A DNA stretch of 64,000 nucleotides from Oscillatoria sp. SIO1A7 (GCA_010672965.1 JAAHFN010000004.1:62001-126000); one strand, 5' to 3'; counted from the stretch's first letter, positions 18,901 to 27,289 are shown. Program-made: numbers and translations. Notes: generated by a model from the sequence alone, not told the origin.

Positions 18901-20671
18901 TGTAGTCTGCTCTCTAGACTCTGCAATACCTAAAGCAATCTCTGGAGATGTAACTCGACTGCGCCAAATTATTATTAATCTGCTTGGCAATGCAGTAAAA
19001 TTTACAGACAAGGGGGAAGTCGTACTGTCAGCGATCGCCGAGAGAATAGATAGCAGCAGTATTGCTAAAAATAATTTAGAGCAAAATCGGGGATCTAAAT
19101 TTAAAATAATCTTTTCCGTGCGGGATACTGGTATCGGTATTCCCGCAAGCAGGATAGACCGACTATTTAAACCCTTCAGTCAGGTGGATGCTTCTACCAC
19201 CCGAGAGTATGGAGGGACGGGATTGGGTTTGGCGATCGCCAAGCGCCTGAGCGAAATGATGGGAGGCAAAATCTGGTTAGAAAGCGAGGAAGGAAAAGGA
19301 TCTATATTTTATTTTACGATAGTAGCGATCGCCGCTCCTTGTCCTGTGGTCTTTAACTTAGAAGAAAAAATACCGGAGCTAGCAGGAAAAAAACTGCTGA
19401 TAGTAGATGACAACAAAACTAATCGGGAAGAGATAGCGAAGCAAGCAAAATTATGGGGAATGGAGCCTCGCCCTGCCAGATCGGGACAACAAGCCCTAGA
19501 ATGGTTAAGCAAAAACCGGCAGTTTGACTTAGCGATTTTAGACCGGCAAATGCCCGAGATAGATGGCTGGAGTTTAGCGAGGGCAATTCGCCAAATCGAT
19601 ACTGCATCGGAAATGCCTTTAATAATAATGAGTTTTGCGGGTCGGCAAATGTTGGCAGAGCTGGAAGAGCGGGTTGAGGTTGCTGCATTTTTGACCAAGC
19701 CGATTAAACAGCGCTACTTATACGAGGTCTTAGTAGCTGCCTTACGCGGGGAATCCCATTCCCCCGGGCTCGCTCTTACCTCGTCAGCAGAATATAATTT
19801 TCAACTGGGAGAACTGCTGCCATTGCGAATTTTGTTGGTAGATGATGTAGTGACTAATCAAAAGGTCGCCCTTGAGGTCTTGAAGCACTTGGGCTATAGC
19901 GCCGAGGTGGCCAATAACGGACGAGAGGCCCTCGAAGCTTTGCGCCGTCAACCTTACGATTTGGTCTTTATGGACGTACAGATGCCGGAAATGGACGGAC
20001 TGGAGGCGACTCGTCGGATTTGCCAGGAATGGCCAGAAGCTTCCGAACGCCCTTGGATTGTGGCTATGACGGCTCATGCAATGGAGAGCGATCGCGCTCT
20101 TTGCTTTAGCGCTGGAATGAATGACTATATTAGCAAGCCAATTCGAGTGCGAGCAATTTTCCGCGTTTTTTATGAATACGCAGAAAAGCATTCCTACAGC
20201 GAACTTCTGCCATTAGTAGAAATGCAGGTAGAGACCGCCAAAGCTGCTGCCAAGCAGTTAGCGCCAGAAAACGAAAACTCCTTATCTTTCTTATCTTACC
20301 CAGATAGCCACTGTCAGAATCATCCTCTCCCTGCAATTGATGCCCTTATCTTTCAGGACTTAAAGGAGCTGACCGGAGATGATACAATTTTGGCTGAGAT
20401 TATTAATAGCTATCTGAAAGATGCTCCCCAAAGGTTGCAATCCGTCGCAGACGCTATTGCCCGAGGAAATGCCTCAGCGCTGCAACAGTCAGCTCATGCT
20501 TTTAAAGGTCTCAGTGCTACTATTGGGGCAATACCTATGTCGAAGATTTGTCGCTCCTTGGAAGCGATCGGTCGCCGTGGAACTATCCAAGGTGCTGCTA
20601 GCTCCCTGGAACTGCTTCGGCTGGAGTATCGGCGAGTAGAGACCGCCTTAAAAAACTTTGACTTTGTGTAG
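15905..20671 (+). CDS. Hybrid sensor histidine kinase with LOV domain, three receiver domains and HPt
   Basis: 1588 aa from the ATG at 15905. The open frame extends 13 codons upstream to an ATG at 15866, but that extension is cysteine-rich and unlike the family. Domains in order: receiver (Asp61), coiled coil, PAS (about 145-270), a LOV-type PAS (about 285-400), PAS (about 410-530), two GAF domains (about 545-880), HisKA (His912 in MMSHEIRTPMN), HATPase_c, receiver (Asp1213), receiver (Asp1357) and HPt (His1531 in AHAFKG). The LOV segment has GKNCRFLQG (adduct cysteine Cys339), the FMN-contacting NYGKDGTPFWN and a terminal GVQTDIT, so it is predicted to bind flavin and sense blue light. All phosphorelay residues are present. 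It stands alone, with no adjacent response regulator. Confidence 0.9.
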   Translation: MTLKRSKASKGDILVIDDMPDNLRLLSSMLIEQGYKVRRVINGNLGLQAAQAVAPDLILLDIMMPEIDGYAVCERLKKSEKTRDIPVIFLSAKDNLMDKVKAFKVGGVDYITKPFHVAEVAIRVETQLNLSKLQRKLQEQNAKLQEEISAREKAGRDRDYARAAMRLSEEKFYKAFLSSPNPITITNLADGRHIEVNESFCSLTGYSSEETLGRTAIDLNLWVDREDRTRLFEILKRDRAIRNYEFDLKTKSGEIKTALLSAEIINIDGLDCLLSVSNDITDRKRAEEKLRLLERAIAATSNGVIITDPTQADNPIIYTNSGFERITGYTATDAIGKNCRFLQGPDTEQPCLERIRQAIAREEECSVTLRNYGKDGTPFWNELTISPIRDSSGKLTQFIGVQTDITELKQTEEALQHSQSLLAGVLNSSLDGVMAFESVRDSEGKIIDFKWLLLNKAAEKMVGRSREELLGRYLLEEMPGNREFGLFDLYVRVVETGEPLENEFYYDREGVRAWLHNVAVKLEDGFAVTFRDISERKQAEKELQEEEAAIRALYKVASSPKLDFQKRLQGLLAMGRRRFGLEIGTIGRIEGYNYEPIAAQVPPKFPFSIAAQNRFELGDSLCRETFTAKEPIAFQAAIGSEGRDWLGSIFQVKAYIGTQVRVWGKPDGVLEFASLELRNSSFKNGDRQLLKLMAQWIGNEIEREQSKATLKRQIQRALLLGQITQEIRQSLDAQKIFQTSVAQMGQVFGVNRCTIHTYLAKPLPKIPQVAEYLEPGYESILEVEIPVAGNLYAQQILAQDRAIAASDIENDPLLRGAGSIYGQLGIKSMLAVRTSYMSQANGAIVLQQCNKRTWTRDEIELLEAVAAQVGIALAQAHLLEQEKQRRSQLEIARREAEKANRTKSDFLAMMSHEIRTPMNAVIGMTELLLDSKITVQQRNFLETIHSSTDALLAIINDILDFSKIESGKLELEQKPFKLRDCLESALNIVATAAGQKNLDVVCSLDSAIPKAISGDVTRLRQIIINLLGNAVKFTDKGEVVLSAIAERIDSSSIAKNNLEQNRGSKFKIIFSVRDTGIGIPASRIDRLFKPFSQVDASTTREYGGTGLGLAIAKRLSEMMGGKIWLESEEGKGSIFYFTIVAIAAPCPVVFNLEEKIPELAGKKLLIVDDNKTNREEIAKQAKLWGMEPRPARSGQQALEWLSKNRQFDLAILDRQMPEIDGWSLARAIRQIDTASEMPLIIMSFAGRQMLAELEERVEVAAFLTKPIKQRYLYEVLVAALRGESHSPGLALTSSAEYNFQLGELLPLRILLVDDVVTNQKVALEVLKHLGYSAEVANNGREALEALRRQPYDLVFMDVQMPEMDGLEATRRICQEWPEASERPWIVAMTAHAMESDRALCFSAGMNDYISKPIRVRAIFRVFYEYAEKHSYSELLPLVEMQVETAKAAAKQLAPENENSLSFLSYPDSHCQNHPLPAIDALIFQDLKELTGDDTILAEIINSYLKDAPQRLQSVADAIARGNASALQQSAHAFKGLSATIGAIPMSKICRSLEAIGRRGTIQGAASSLELLRLEYRRVETALKNFDFV

Positions 20672-20925
20672 AATGACCAATAAGGTAATAGGCCCGTTTT
20701 TGTGCCGCTTGCTGTCAATTGGCTAAGCACATCTATCAAATCAATCGGCAATATGAGACTATCAAGTCATTTAGATATACTCGCGATGGGGTCTTACAAT
20801 GACATAGGTATAGCACTACAGATTCGGGGAACGGACAGTGTAGGGACAAGGGAGAGGGCGTTTCGCGCTTAGCGACATGAAAGGCTAGCCTACGCCCCTA
20901 CGAACAAGAGCGTCCTAAACTGTCT

Positions 20926-21064
20926 TATAGCGTTTCTCAAATTAGTGTAATGAACGAAAACGTAGGGGCGACAGCATCCCCGGAACCATCTCGGCTGTAT
21001 AACGGTAATTTCCGTACTGGATGCTTCGCCCCAGATACCTTACATCAATTTGAGAAACGCTATA
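20926..21064 (+). repeat. Element family A (MITE-like), copy 2
   Basis: 139 bp with perfect 18-bp terminal inverted repeats (TATAGCGTTTCTCAAATT and its complement). TA occurs at both edges, consistent with a TA target. It is non-coding and the cleanest copy of the family in the window. Confidence 0.85.
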
Positions 21065-21140
21065 GTAGTACAATTATAAAAATAATGGTGATTTCTATCT
21101 TGTAGTCTCTTAAGTTAAGTAAAAGGGGTTAACAATTTCC

Positions 21141-21320
21141 ATGACTAGACCCGGAGCAAATCTTAAAATTGACAGAAATTGTAAGCTAACCCGCGACGTT
21201 AGGATTCATTGCGAAAAAGAAATCACAATAGGACAATACAATTTATTCGGTTCGGGAAGTTTTATAACTGATGCTAAAATAAATCACCTTAGATCCGGAA
21301 CCGCGCCTGTTGGAAATTGA
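21141..21320 (+). pseudogene. Short frame resembling an acyltransferase N-terminus
   Basis: A 59-codon frame starts MTRPGANLKIDRNCKLT, continues DVRIHCEKEITIGQYNLFGS, and stops after TAPVGN. The I-G-x(4) spacing recalls the left-handed beta-helix of hexapeptide acyltransferases that modify polysaccharides. That family would need over 150 residues, so this is a truncated relic if the match is real. AAAAGGGG lies 12 nt upstream of the ATG. A chance open frame cannot be excluded. Confidence 0.3.
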
Positions 21321-21439
21321 AAATATGTTGGGCTATCGTCATAAGGTGCCAAGCACTGTCGATTTGCAAATGCGCCTGATGTCCAAAGCCATCAATCTGC
21401 TGTACCGTGAATTACGGGATGCTTTTTGCCTCGCATAAC
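21275..21439 (+). pseudogene. Unrecognised C-terminal coding relic
   Basis: In the frame overlapping the previous relic, a start-less stretch reads LDPEPRLLEIENMLGY, then RLMSKAINLLYREL and DAFCLA before a stop. Its composition is protein-like (Leu/Glu/Arg-rich helix), but I do not recognise the family. It looks like the end of a lost gene abutting the fragment at 21141. Confidence 0.25.
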
Positions 21440-21459
21440 CTGCGTTTCCGTCTAACTAA

Positions 21460-21611
21460 TATCAAATCCGTTTAAACAGTCACAGTTTGTAGGGGCGGTG
21501 CCCCCGGGAGCGCCCCTTTTCCTACGGGGCGATAGCTTCGCTGACCTGACGGTGCGCTCTTGGGATTGCCCCTACGGGATTTATGGAACAGCGGAAGCGG
21601 ATTTGATATAA
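21460..21611. repeat. Element family B (MITE-like), copy 1
   Basis: 152 bp bounded by TATCAAATCCG and its complement CGGATTTGATA. It contains ACAGTCACAGTTTGTAGGGG, a block shared by the copies at 52751, 60148 and 27290. Confidence 0.8.
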
Positions 21612-21704
21612 CTTATGCCTTGGTACGGTCCCCATGTTTGCCTGCATGGGGTTTTTTGTTTGGGTTAGGGTGAGTCTAAGAAGAATTAAAAGGAGAATTG
21701 AGCA

Positions 21705-22844
21705 ATGAACTTGGAATCCCATCGCTTTATTTCATATTTTGAACGAGAGCAAGCAGATGAACTCTGCGAACTCGCCGTTCTGGAGAGGTTTCCCGAGCAA
21801 GGGTTAATTTTTGAAGAAAACGAAATTCCAGATTCCTTATACCTAGTCCTAGATGGGGAAGTGGAGTTTGGCAAGCGGACTGGTCCGGGGCAGTATCAAG
21901 TGATTGCCGTGGCCCGTCCCAACGAGTTTTTTGGCGAGTTCGGGGTCTTGGACGGACAACCGCGCAGCGCCCGAGCGGTAGCAAGCAAGGACGGAGCTAC
22001 CTTGGCCAAGATTCCCAGAGAAACTCTGATGGAAATTTTGCAGCGGTCTCCAGGCACTGTGGTTCTGAGACTGTTTCGTCACATTATCCAATATCTGCGC
22101 TCTACCACCGAGCGATATGTGGATCAAGTCGTCCACAAACAAAAAATGGCCGTGGTTGGGGAGATGGTCAACACGATAGTCCATGATTTCAAAAGTCCGG
22201 TGACGGGAATTCAGTTAGCCAGCTCCATGCTTAAGGAAATGCATATCGATGAGGATACTCAAGAATGGTGCGAGCTGATTCAAGCTCAGGTGACGCGGAT
22301 GCTGGCTATGGCAGAGGAAGTATTGGAATTTACCCGGGGCAGCTCTGTCTTGCATAAAAAACCCGTCAACTTGGCCGATACTCTAAGGCAATTTGAAAAA
22401 CTAAACAGGGTTTATTTTAAGGATGCTAATGTCGAGTTTGTTATGGAGGCGAAGGATCTGTGGGTAAACGCAGATGAGGGTAAGCTGATGAGAGTTTGGC
22501 AAAATTTGGTCAGTAATGCAGTGGATGCTCTGGAAGGTTGTAACGGTCGGATAGAAATAGCTACTGTCGCCCGGGAAGGATGGGTAGAAATAGATATTGC
22601 AGATAACGGTTCCGGTATCCCCGAGGCGATTCGAGATCGTTTGTTTGAACCGTTTATTACTTATGGCAAGAGAGGGGGAACTGGATTGGGAACGGCGATC
22701 GCTAAGTCAATTATCGACGCTCATGGGGGGGAGATTGATTTTACTTCCTCGGATACGGGCACTACTTTCTACATTAGATTACCTATCGCAAAGCAAGATA
22801 ATAGCGAAAAAGCTAGTGAAAAAGAGGCTCTTGCTAAATGTTAA
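21705..22844 (+). CDS. Histidine kinase with N-terminal cyclic-nucleotide-binding domain
   Basis: 379 aa. A cNMP-binding domain (about 10-125) carries the phosphate-binding cassette FGEFGVLDGQPRSARAV, with the Glu and Arg-Ser expected of ligand-binding members. A short linker leads to a DHp helix with VHDFKSP (His160) and an HATPase_c domain: N box WQNLVSNAVDAL, G1 DNGSGIP and G2 GGTGLGTAIAKS. There is no membrane segment, so it is a soluble kinase. A strong ribosome-binding site (AAGGAG, 21690-21695) fixes the start. Its stop overlaps the first in-frame ATG of the cruP reading frame, and an adenylate cyclase follows that gene, suggesting cAMP as ligand (inference). No cognate response regulator is adjacent. 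Confidence 0.9.
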   Translation: MNLESHRFISYFEREQADELCELAVLERFPEQGLIFEENEIPDSLYLVLDGEVEFGKRTGPGQYQVIAVARPNEFFGEFGVLDGQPRSARAVASKDGATLAKIPRETLMEILQRSPGTVVLRLFRHIIQYLRSTTERYVDQVVHKQKMAVVGEMVNTIVHDFKSPVTGIQLASSMLKEMHIDEDTQEWCELIQAQVTRMLAMAEEVLEFTRGSSVLHKKPVNLADTLRQFEKLNRVYFKDANVEFVMEAKDLWVNADEGKLMRVWQNLVSNAVDALEGCNGRIEIATVAREGWVEIDIADNGSGIPEAIRDRLFEPFITYGKRGGTGLGTAIAKSIIDAHGGEIDFTSSDTGTTFYIRLPIAKQDNSEKASEKEALAKC

Positions 22845-22915
22845 GCAAGAAGGAAGGCAAGACCGAAAGCAAGACCCAAAGCAAGCCTAAAAATCAGCTA
22901 ATAACTTTAGTGAAG

Positions 22916-24574
22916 ATGAGTCTAACTGAAACTATTCTGTCTCAACTGCAAGGGGACGTTCTGGGAAGGTTGCGGCAAGCCGATCGCTTCTGGCAATCTC
23001 TCAAAGAAAATACAGCTCCGGTGAAGCCGGTTGTAACCCAAAGCCAAGAGCCCCTAGGAAGCGCGGATTGGGATGTCGTCGTTGCTGGCGGGACTTTGGG
23101 CATTTTTATTGCTGCTGCTTTGACCCTGCGGGGTTGGCGGGTTGCAGTTCTAGAACGGGGTGTTTTGCGCGGTAGAGAACAAGAGTGGAATATCTCCCGC
23201 AGCGAGCTGGGGGTTTTAGAAGAACTAAAGCTGTTGACGCCGGAGCAACTGGAAGAAGCGATCGCCACTGAATATAACCCAGCTCGCATCCAGTTTGGAG
23301 GCAGTCGAGAATTCTTAGTGCGCGATGTTCTCAACTTGGGGGTAGATCCGGTCTATCTCCTGGAAGCGCTCAAATGCTGCTTTTTAGAAAATGGAGGAAA
23401 GCTGTTTGAAAAAACTCCTTTTACTGCTGCTGTAGTACATCCCGATGGCATCGCTATAGAAACCGATACTTCTGCCTCGGAGATTAGCGGCGCTCTTGGA
23501 GCCGGGGGAGAGGGAGCCTACGCGCCGGTGCTGGCTAAGGAAGTCGAGCAGAAAAAAGGAACTATTTTTAAAACCCGCTTGTTGCTGGATGTGATGGGTC
23601 ATTTTTCGCCGATAGTTCGCCAAGCTCGACAAGGGCAAAAACCAGATGGCGTTTGTTTGGTCGTAGGCAGTTGCGCCAAAGGCTTTGCCAAAAACGATAG
23701 CGGAGATTTAATGGTCTCGTTTACCCCGACCCAGAATCAATGCCAGTATTTTTGGGAAGCTTTTCCCGCTCGCTCTGGGCGAACCACTTATTTATTCACT
23801 TATATAGATGCCCATCCCGAGCGGATGAGTTTGGAGGATTTGTTTGAAGATTACCTGCGCCTATTGCCAGAGTATCAGGGCGTGCAAGGGCAAGCAGGCA
23901 AATCGGCTTTGGAGCAATTGGAATTTGTCAGAGCGCTTTTTGGATTTTTTCCTTCCTATCGGCAAAGTCCCCTGCGATCGCCTTGGGATAGACTTCTATT
24001 CGTAGGGGATAGCAGTGCCAGTCAATCTCCCCTCAGCTTTGGCGGCTTTGGCGCTCTTCTTCGACATCTCAAGCGCCTGACTTCGGCAATTGACGAAAGC
24101 CTCCGTCTGGATCTGCTCGATCGCCGCTCTCTTTCCCAGATCGTGCCCTACCAGCCGAATATTTCTGTGGCTTGGATGTTCCAAAGAGCAATGACTGTTG
24201 GAGTGAACCAAAACCTCGACAAGGAGCAAATCAACCAATTGCTTTCGACGGTTTTTGAATGTATGGAAGAACTTGGAGACGCGGTGCTGAAGCCTTTTCT
24301 CCAGGATGTGGTGGAGTTCAAGGGCCTGTCGCAGACCCTGTTCAAGATGACTCTAACTCAGCCCGTATTAGCACTGAAAATTATTCCCCAAGTTGGGCTG
24401 TTGCCTCTGATAGACTGGATGCAACATTATCTTAATCTGGGCGCTTACAGCGCTCTGTATCCCCTAGGGCGATCGATAGAGCCTTGGCTCCAATCTCTGC
24501 CAGAGACCCAGCAGTATGTATGGCGTCGCTGGATTGATGCTTGGAAGTATGGCTCCGGGGGCGATCGGCATTAG
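22916..24574 (+). CDS. cruP: CruP, lycopene cyclase-family FAD-dependent protein
   Basis: 552 aa from the ATG at 22916. An in-frame ATG at 22838 adds a lysine-rich tail and overlaps the previous gene. The FAD-binding Rossmann motif is DWDVVVAGGTLGIFIAAALT, and further typical blocks are GWRVAVLERG, REQEWNISRSEL, DVLNLGVDPVYLLE and FVGDSSASQSPLSFGGFG. This pattern is that of CruP, a CruA/lycopene-cyclase relative universal in cyanobacteria and chloroplasts. Its proposed role is limiting reactive oxygen species rather than a proven cyclase activity. A 35-residue Gly/Ala/Glu-rich insert (near residues 190-225) sits in the FAD domain. It follows the cNMP-binding kinase within 75 bp and is probably co-transcribed. 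Confidence 0.82.
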   Translation: MSLTETILSQLQGDVLGRLRQADRFWQSLKENTAPVKPVVTQSQEPLGSADWDVVVAGGTLGIFIAAALTLRGWRVAVLERGVLRGREQEWNISRSELGVLEELKLLTPEQLEEAIATEYNPARIQFGGSREFLVRDVLNLGVDPVYLLEALKCCFLENGGKLFEKTPFTAAVVHPDGIAIETDTSASEISGALGAGGEGAYAPVLAKEVEQKKGTIFKTRLLLDVMGHFSPIVRQARQGQKPDGVCLVVGSCAKGFAKNDSGDLMVSFTPTQNQCQYFWEAFPARSGRTTYLFTYIDAHPERMSLEDLFEDYLRLLPEYQGVQGQAGKSALEQLEFVRALFGFFPSYRQSPLRSPWDRLLFVGDSSASQSPLSFGGFGALLRHLKRLTSAIDESLRLDLLDRRSLSQIVPYQPNISVAWMFQRAMTVGVNQNLDKEQINQLLSTVFECMEELGDAVLKPFLQDVVEFKGLSQTLFKMTLTQPVLALKIIPQVGLLPLIDWMQHYLNLGAYSALYPLGRSIEPWLQSLPETQQYVWRRWIDAWKYGSGGDRH

Positions 24575-25311
24575 GGCAAAAAGCAGAGGGGACATGGGGA
24601 CAAGGAAATATGGGGACAAGGGGACAAGGAAATATGGGGACAAGGGGACAAGGAAATATGGGGACCAATAAATGGGGACCAGGAGACACGGGGAGCCTTG
24701 GTGCATAAGTCCTATTCCAGTGCAAGGGAGCTTTCATAGGACTTACGCACCAAGCGATTCCCCTCCTGGGAGGGGTTGGGGTGGGTTCCGCAAGTTATAC
24801 CCACCCACACCGCCCGCAAGAGGGGAACTCGTCGCTTCCCAACGAGCGGTACTTTCTTTCCCAGAAATCATCTAAGTCCTGTTTCAGTGCAAATTTCCTA
24901 CTTTTCTCCAAGTCTCCTTGTCTCCAAGTCTCCTTGTCCCCCATGCCCAATTCCCAATGCCCAATGCCCAATGCCCAATTCCCAATTCCCAATTCCAAGG
25001 GTGCATCTCAATTTAGCTCGGCCCTCCGCCAATCTCTCCCGAGTCACAGGGTGTTTGGCCGTGCATCTATAAGCGTCAATATATGGCTGGAGGTTTGCGA
25101 GTAGGGCAAATCGACAACTATATATAGTCATTTCAATTAAGTTTGATACAGCTAGGTTCGCTAGCTTGTAGGGGCGATTCGCGAAATCGCCCCTACATCT
25201 TGTCTCATTTTTATTTGAAATGATAATAAAAGCCAGGTAAAAGCTTTTGCTTTTACTAGGTTTTGGCGCGAGCAATAGAAAGAGAAATTGAGAAAGACTC
25301 CAGGAGGTTTT
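24575..25311. other. Gene-free region of short tandem repeats
   Basis: 737 bp. It starts with a GGGGACAAGGAAATAT-type repeat (about 24590-24680). Pieces of element family C (CATAGGACTTACGCACC, near 24736) follow, then CCCAATGCCCAATTC heptamers (about 24945-25000) and a GTAGGGGCGATTCGCGAAATCGCCCCTAC inverted repeat (about 25168-25196). Small open frames here are repeat translations. Confidence 0.55.
25302..25307 (+). promoter_or_regulatory. Ribosome-binding site deciding the cyclase start
   Basis: A perfect AGGAGG lies 4 nt before the ATG at 25312. The upstream in-frame ATG at 25288 has none, so translation should begin at 25312. Confidence 0.8.
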
Positions 25312-26964
25312 ATGGAGGGAAGGCTCGCGCGCGGCAACCGCCCAGGCAACTTCAAGATTACCGGCCAATTTACTTTGGCATTTGTTGGTCTATTGCTGCT
25401 CTTAGGTGGAGTAGCAGCAACAGGCTGGATTTCCCTAAGCTTTGTGCGGCGAGAGACAGAGGCAGCGATCGTCACTAGCATTAAGATTCAGCGCTTGGTA
25501 TTCGAGATGAAAGAAAAACTAGACCAAGCGCGCCGAAAAGAAAGAGAATTTTTTCAGGAATGGTCGGCGAATAGTTTTTTGCAGGCTTATGACGAATACG
25601 CTAGAGAGCATCGGGAAAAAATTGGCGAAGTGCTGCGCCTCGGCGGCGAGTTGCAAGATTTGCTCTCTAGTGCCGATGCCAGTGCTGCCCTGCGCCAGAG
25701 CAATCCCGACTTGCTCGCTTATGTAGATGCAGTACGAGAGTATGCCGATAGTTTTAGGGAAACTATGCAATTAGTCGGGGACTTAGGTATGGATGGAACT
25801 GGAGCGATCGCCAAGATGAAACAAAGCTCCAATAGATTGCAAGATATGCTGTCCCTGGCCGATCGCCCGGAGCTAATGGCCGGCCACAGTCAAATTCTGG
25901 CTGCGGAAGGAGAATATCGGCTCCAGCCCGATAGCTTGAGTTTGGAAAAACTGCTGGAGACAATAGAAGCTTTGCGCCAAGGAATAGTTAATACTACGGA
26001 GTTGGATGAAGAGCAGCAGAAAAAGGCTCTGGGCTATCTCCGGGATTACGAACTGTTGGCAGATAACATTGTTAATCTGGATACGAAGATTGGCAGCCAG
26101 ATAGAAGGATTTGAAGAGCAAGTTGCCAGCTTTTCCCATAAATTAATTGAGTTAGCCAATGATGAAGTGCAGCAAGCTCGGGCTCGGATTGACGCGACGA
26201 GCGAATGGGCGACGATATTGCTAATGTCGGCGCTGGTGCTGGCTCTGGCTCTGGCAGCGGCGATCGCCAATCGTTTTTTATGGGCGCTCGGCGAATTGGC
26301 AGCAGAGCAGGAAAAGTCCGAGCGATTGCTGCTCAATATTTTGCCCAAGGTTATTGCCGATCGCCTCAAACAAAACGAAAAAACTATTGCCGATAGTTTC
26401 CCAGAAGTCACGGTTTTGTTTGCCGATATCGCTGGCTTCACCCAGCTTTCGGCTCGGGTGTCTCCCCAAGAATTAGTACAGTTGCTAAACGAGATTTTTT
26501 CCGGCTTCGACTTCCTGGTCGAGCAACATAGTTTGGAAAAAATCAAAACTATTGGCGATGCTTATATGGTAGTAGGGGGACTGCCGATGCCCCGCTCGGA
26601 TCATGCCGAAGCTATAGCCGATATGGCTCTGGATATGCAAGAGGAAGTCGATCGCTTTAATGCCAAACATAACGCCAGTTTGAGCATTCGCATCGGCATT
26701 AATACCGGGCCGGTGGTAGCCGGAGTGATTGGCACGAAAAAATTTATCTACGATTTGTGGGGAGATGCAGTCAATACCGCTAGCCGCATGGAGTCTCATG
26801 GGATTCCCGGCTATATTCAGTTGACTTCTAGCACTTACGAGTTGTTGCGCGATCGCTATCTTTTGGAAGACCGGGGAACTATTGAGGTTAAGGGCAAAGG
26901 AGAAATGAATACCTATCTGCTTAAAGGCAAAAAAGTTCCCCTCTTGGCGATCGGCGATCGTTGA
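25312..26964 (+). CDS. Membrane-bound class III adenylate cyclase
   Basis: 550 aa. A membrane helix at about 20-42 is followed by a mostly helical extracytoplasmic sensor region (about 45-295). A second helix (about 300-322) leads into the class III cyclase domain from about 335. The metal-binding aspartates are Asp372 (FADIAGF) and Asp416 (IGDAYMV). Lys412 and Asp481 (YDLWGDAVN) are the adenine-selecting pair, and NTASRM supplies the transition-state Asn and Arg. All catalytic residues are intact, so cAMP synthesis is predicted. No HAMP domain is evident; a short linker (LAAEQEKSERLLLNILPK) joins sensor and cyclase. It lies on the same strand as a cNMP-binding histidine kinase gene, with cruP between. 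Confidence 0.92.
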   Translation: MEGRLARGNRPGNFKITGQFTLAFVGLLLLLGGVAATGWISLSFVRRETEAAIVTSIKIQRLVFEMKEKLDQARRKEREFFQEWSANSFLQAYDEYAREHREKIGEVLRLGGELQDLLSSADASAALRQSNPDLLAYVDAVREYADSFRETMQLVGDLGMDGTGAIAKMKQSSNRLQDMLSLADRPELMAGHSQILAAEGEYRLQPDSLSLEKLLETIEALRQGIVNTTELDEEQQKKALGYLRDYELLADNIVNLDTKIGSQIEGFEEQVASFSHKLIELANDEVQQARARIDATSEWATILLMSALVLALALAAAIANRFLWALGELAAEQEKSERLLLNILPKVIADRLKQNEKTIADSFPEVTVLFADIAGFTQLSARVSPQELVQLLNEIFSGFDFLVEQHSLEKIKTIGDAYMVVGGLPMPRSDHAEAIADMALDMQEEVDRFNAKHNASLSIRIGINTGPVVAGVIGTKKFIYDLWGDAVNTASRMESHGIPGYIQLTSSTYELLRDRYLLEDRGTIEVKGKGEMNTYLLKGKKVPLLAIGDR

Positions 26965-26968
26965 GTTA

Positions 26969-27038
26969 GGGTGTGGGGTGTAGGGTGTGGGGTGTTGGGT
27001 GTGGGGTGTGGGGTGTGGGGTGTAGGGTGTAGGGTGTA
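26969..27038 (+). repeat. Ten tandem heptamers GGGTGT(A/G/T)
   Basis: Exactly 70 bp, ten units. It is followed by GGAAACTTCATGCTATTTTCC, a tail shared with the loci near 10275 and 55220. This is a short tandemly repeated repetitive (STRR) type sequence as known from cyanobacteria. Confidence 0.85.
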
Positions 27039-27058
27039 GGGAAACTTCATGCTATTTT

Positions 27059-27134
27059 CCCGTAGGACAGGCGTCCCGCCTGTCCCTAGCTAGCTAATTT
27101 GAATCGCGGACAGGCGAGACGCCTGTCCTACGGG
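27059..27134. repeat. Inverted repeat, 27-bp arms
   Basis: CCCGTAGGACAGGCGTC at the left is mirrored by GACGCCTGTCCTACGGG at the right. The arms are 27059-27085 and 27108-27134 with one mismatch and a 22-nt spacer. Confidence 0.75.
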
Positions 27135-27173
27135 AACAGGACTTACGCAAATTGTAGAGATGCATGCCTTTAT

Positions 27174-27250
27174 GTAGGTTGAGCCCGCCATCTACGAAAC
27201 AAGGGCGAGAGAGTCATTGTTGGGTTTCGTTGATGGCGGGCTCAACCTAC
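27174..27250. repeat. Inverted repeat, 18-bp arms
   Basis: GTAGGTTGAGCCCGCCAT (27174-27191) and its exact complement (27233-27250) flank a 41-bp spacer. Confidence 0.75.
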
Positions 27251-27289
27251 TTGCTGTTATGGGCGGGCGATCGAATGGATTTGATATAT

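Larger units (their letters stand above)
20672..21704. other. 1-kb gene-free region with elements A and B and coding relics
   Basis: Holds element A (20926-21064), a stub of element D near 20810 (TATAGCACTAC), two short coding relics (21141-21320 and about 21275-21439) and element B (21460-21611). No intact gene is seen. Confidence 0.5.

Noticed and set aside
24464-24737. Minus-strand frame with repeated hydrophobic VPLSPYFL units
   Set aside because: It is a translation of the GGGGACAAGGAAATAT repeat and overlaps the end of cruP.
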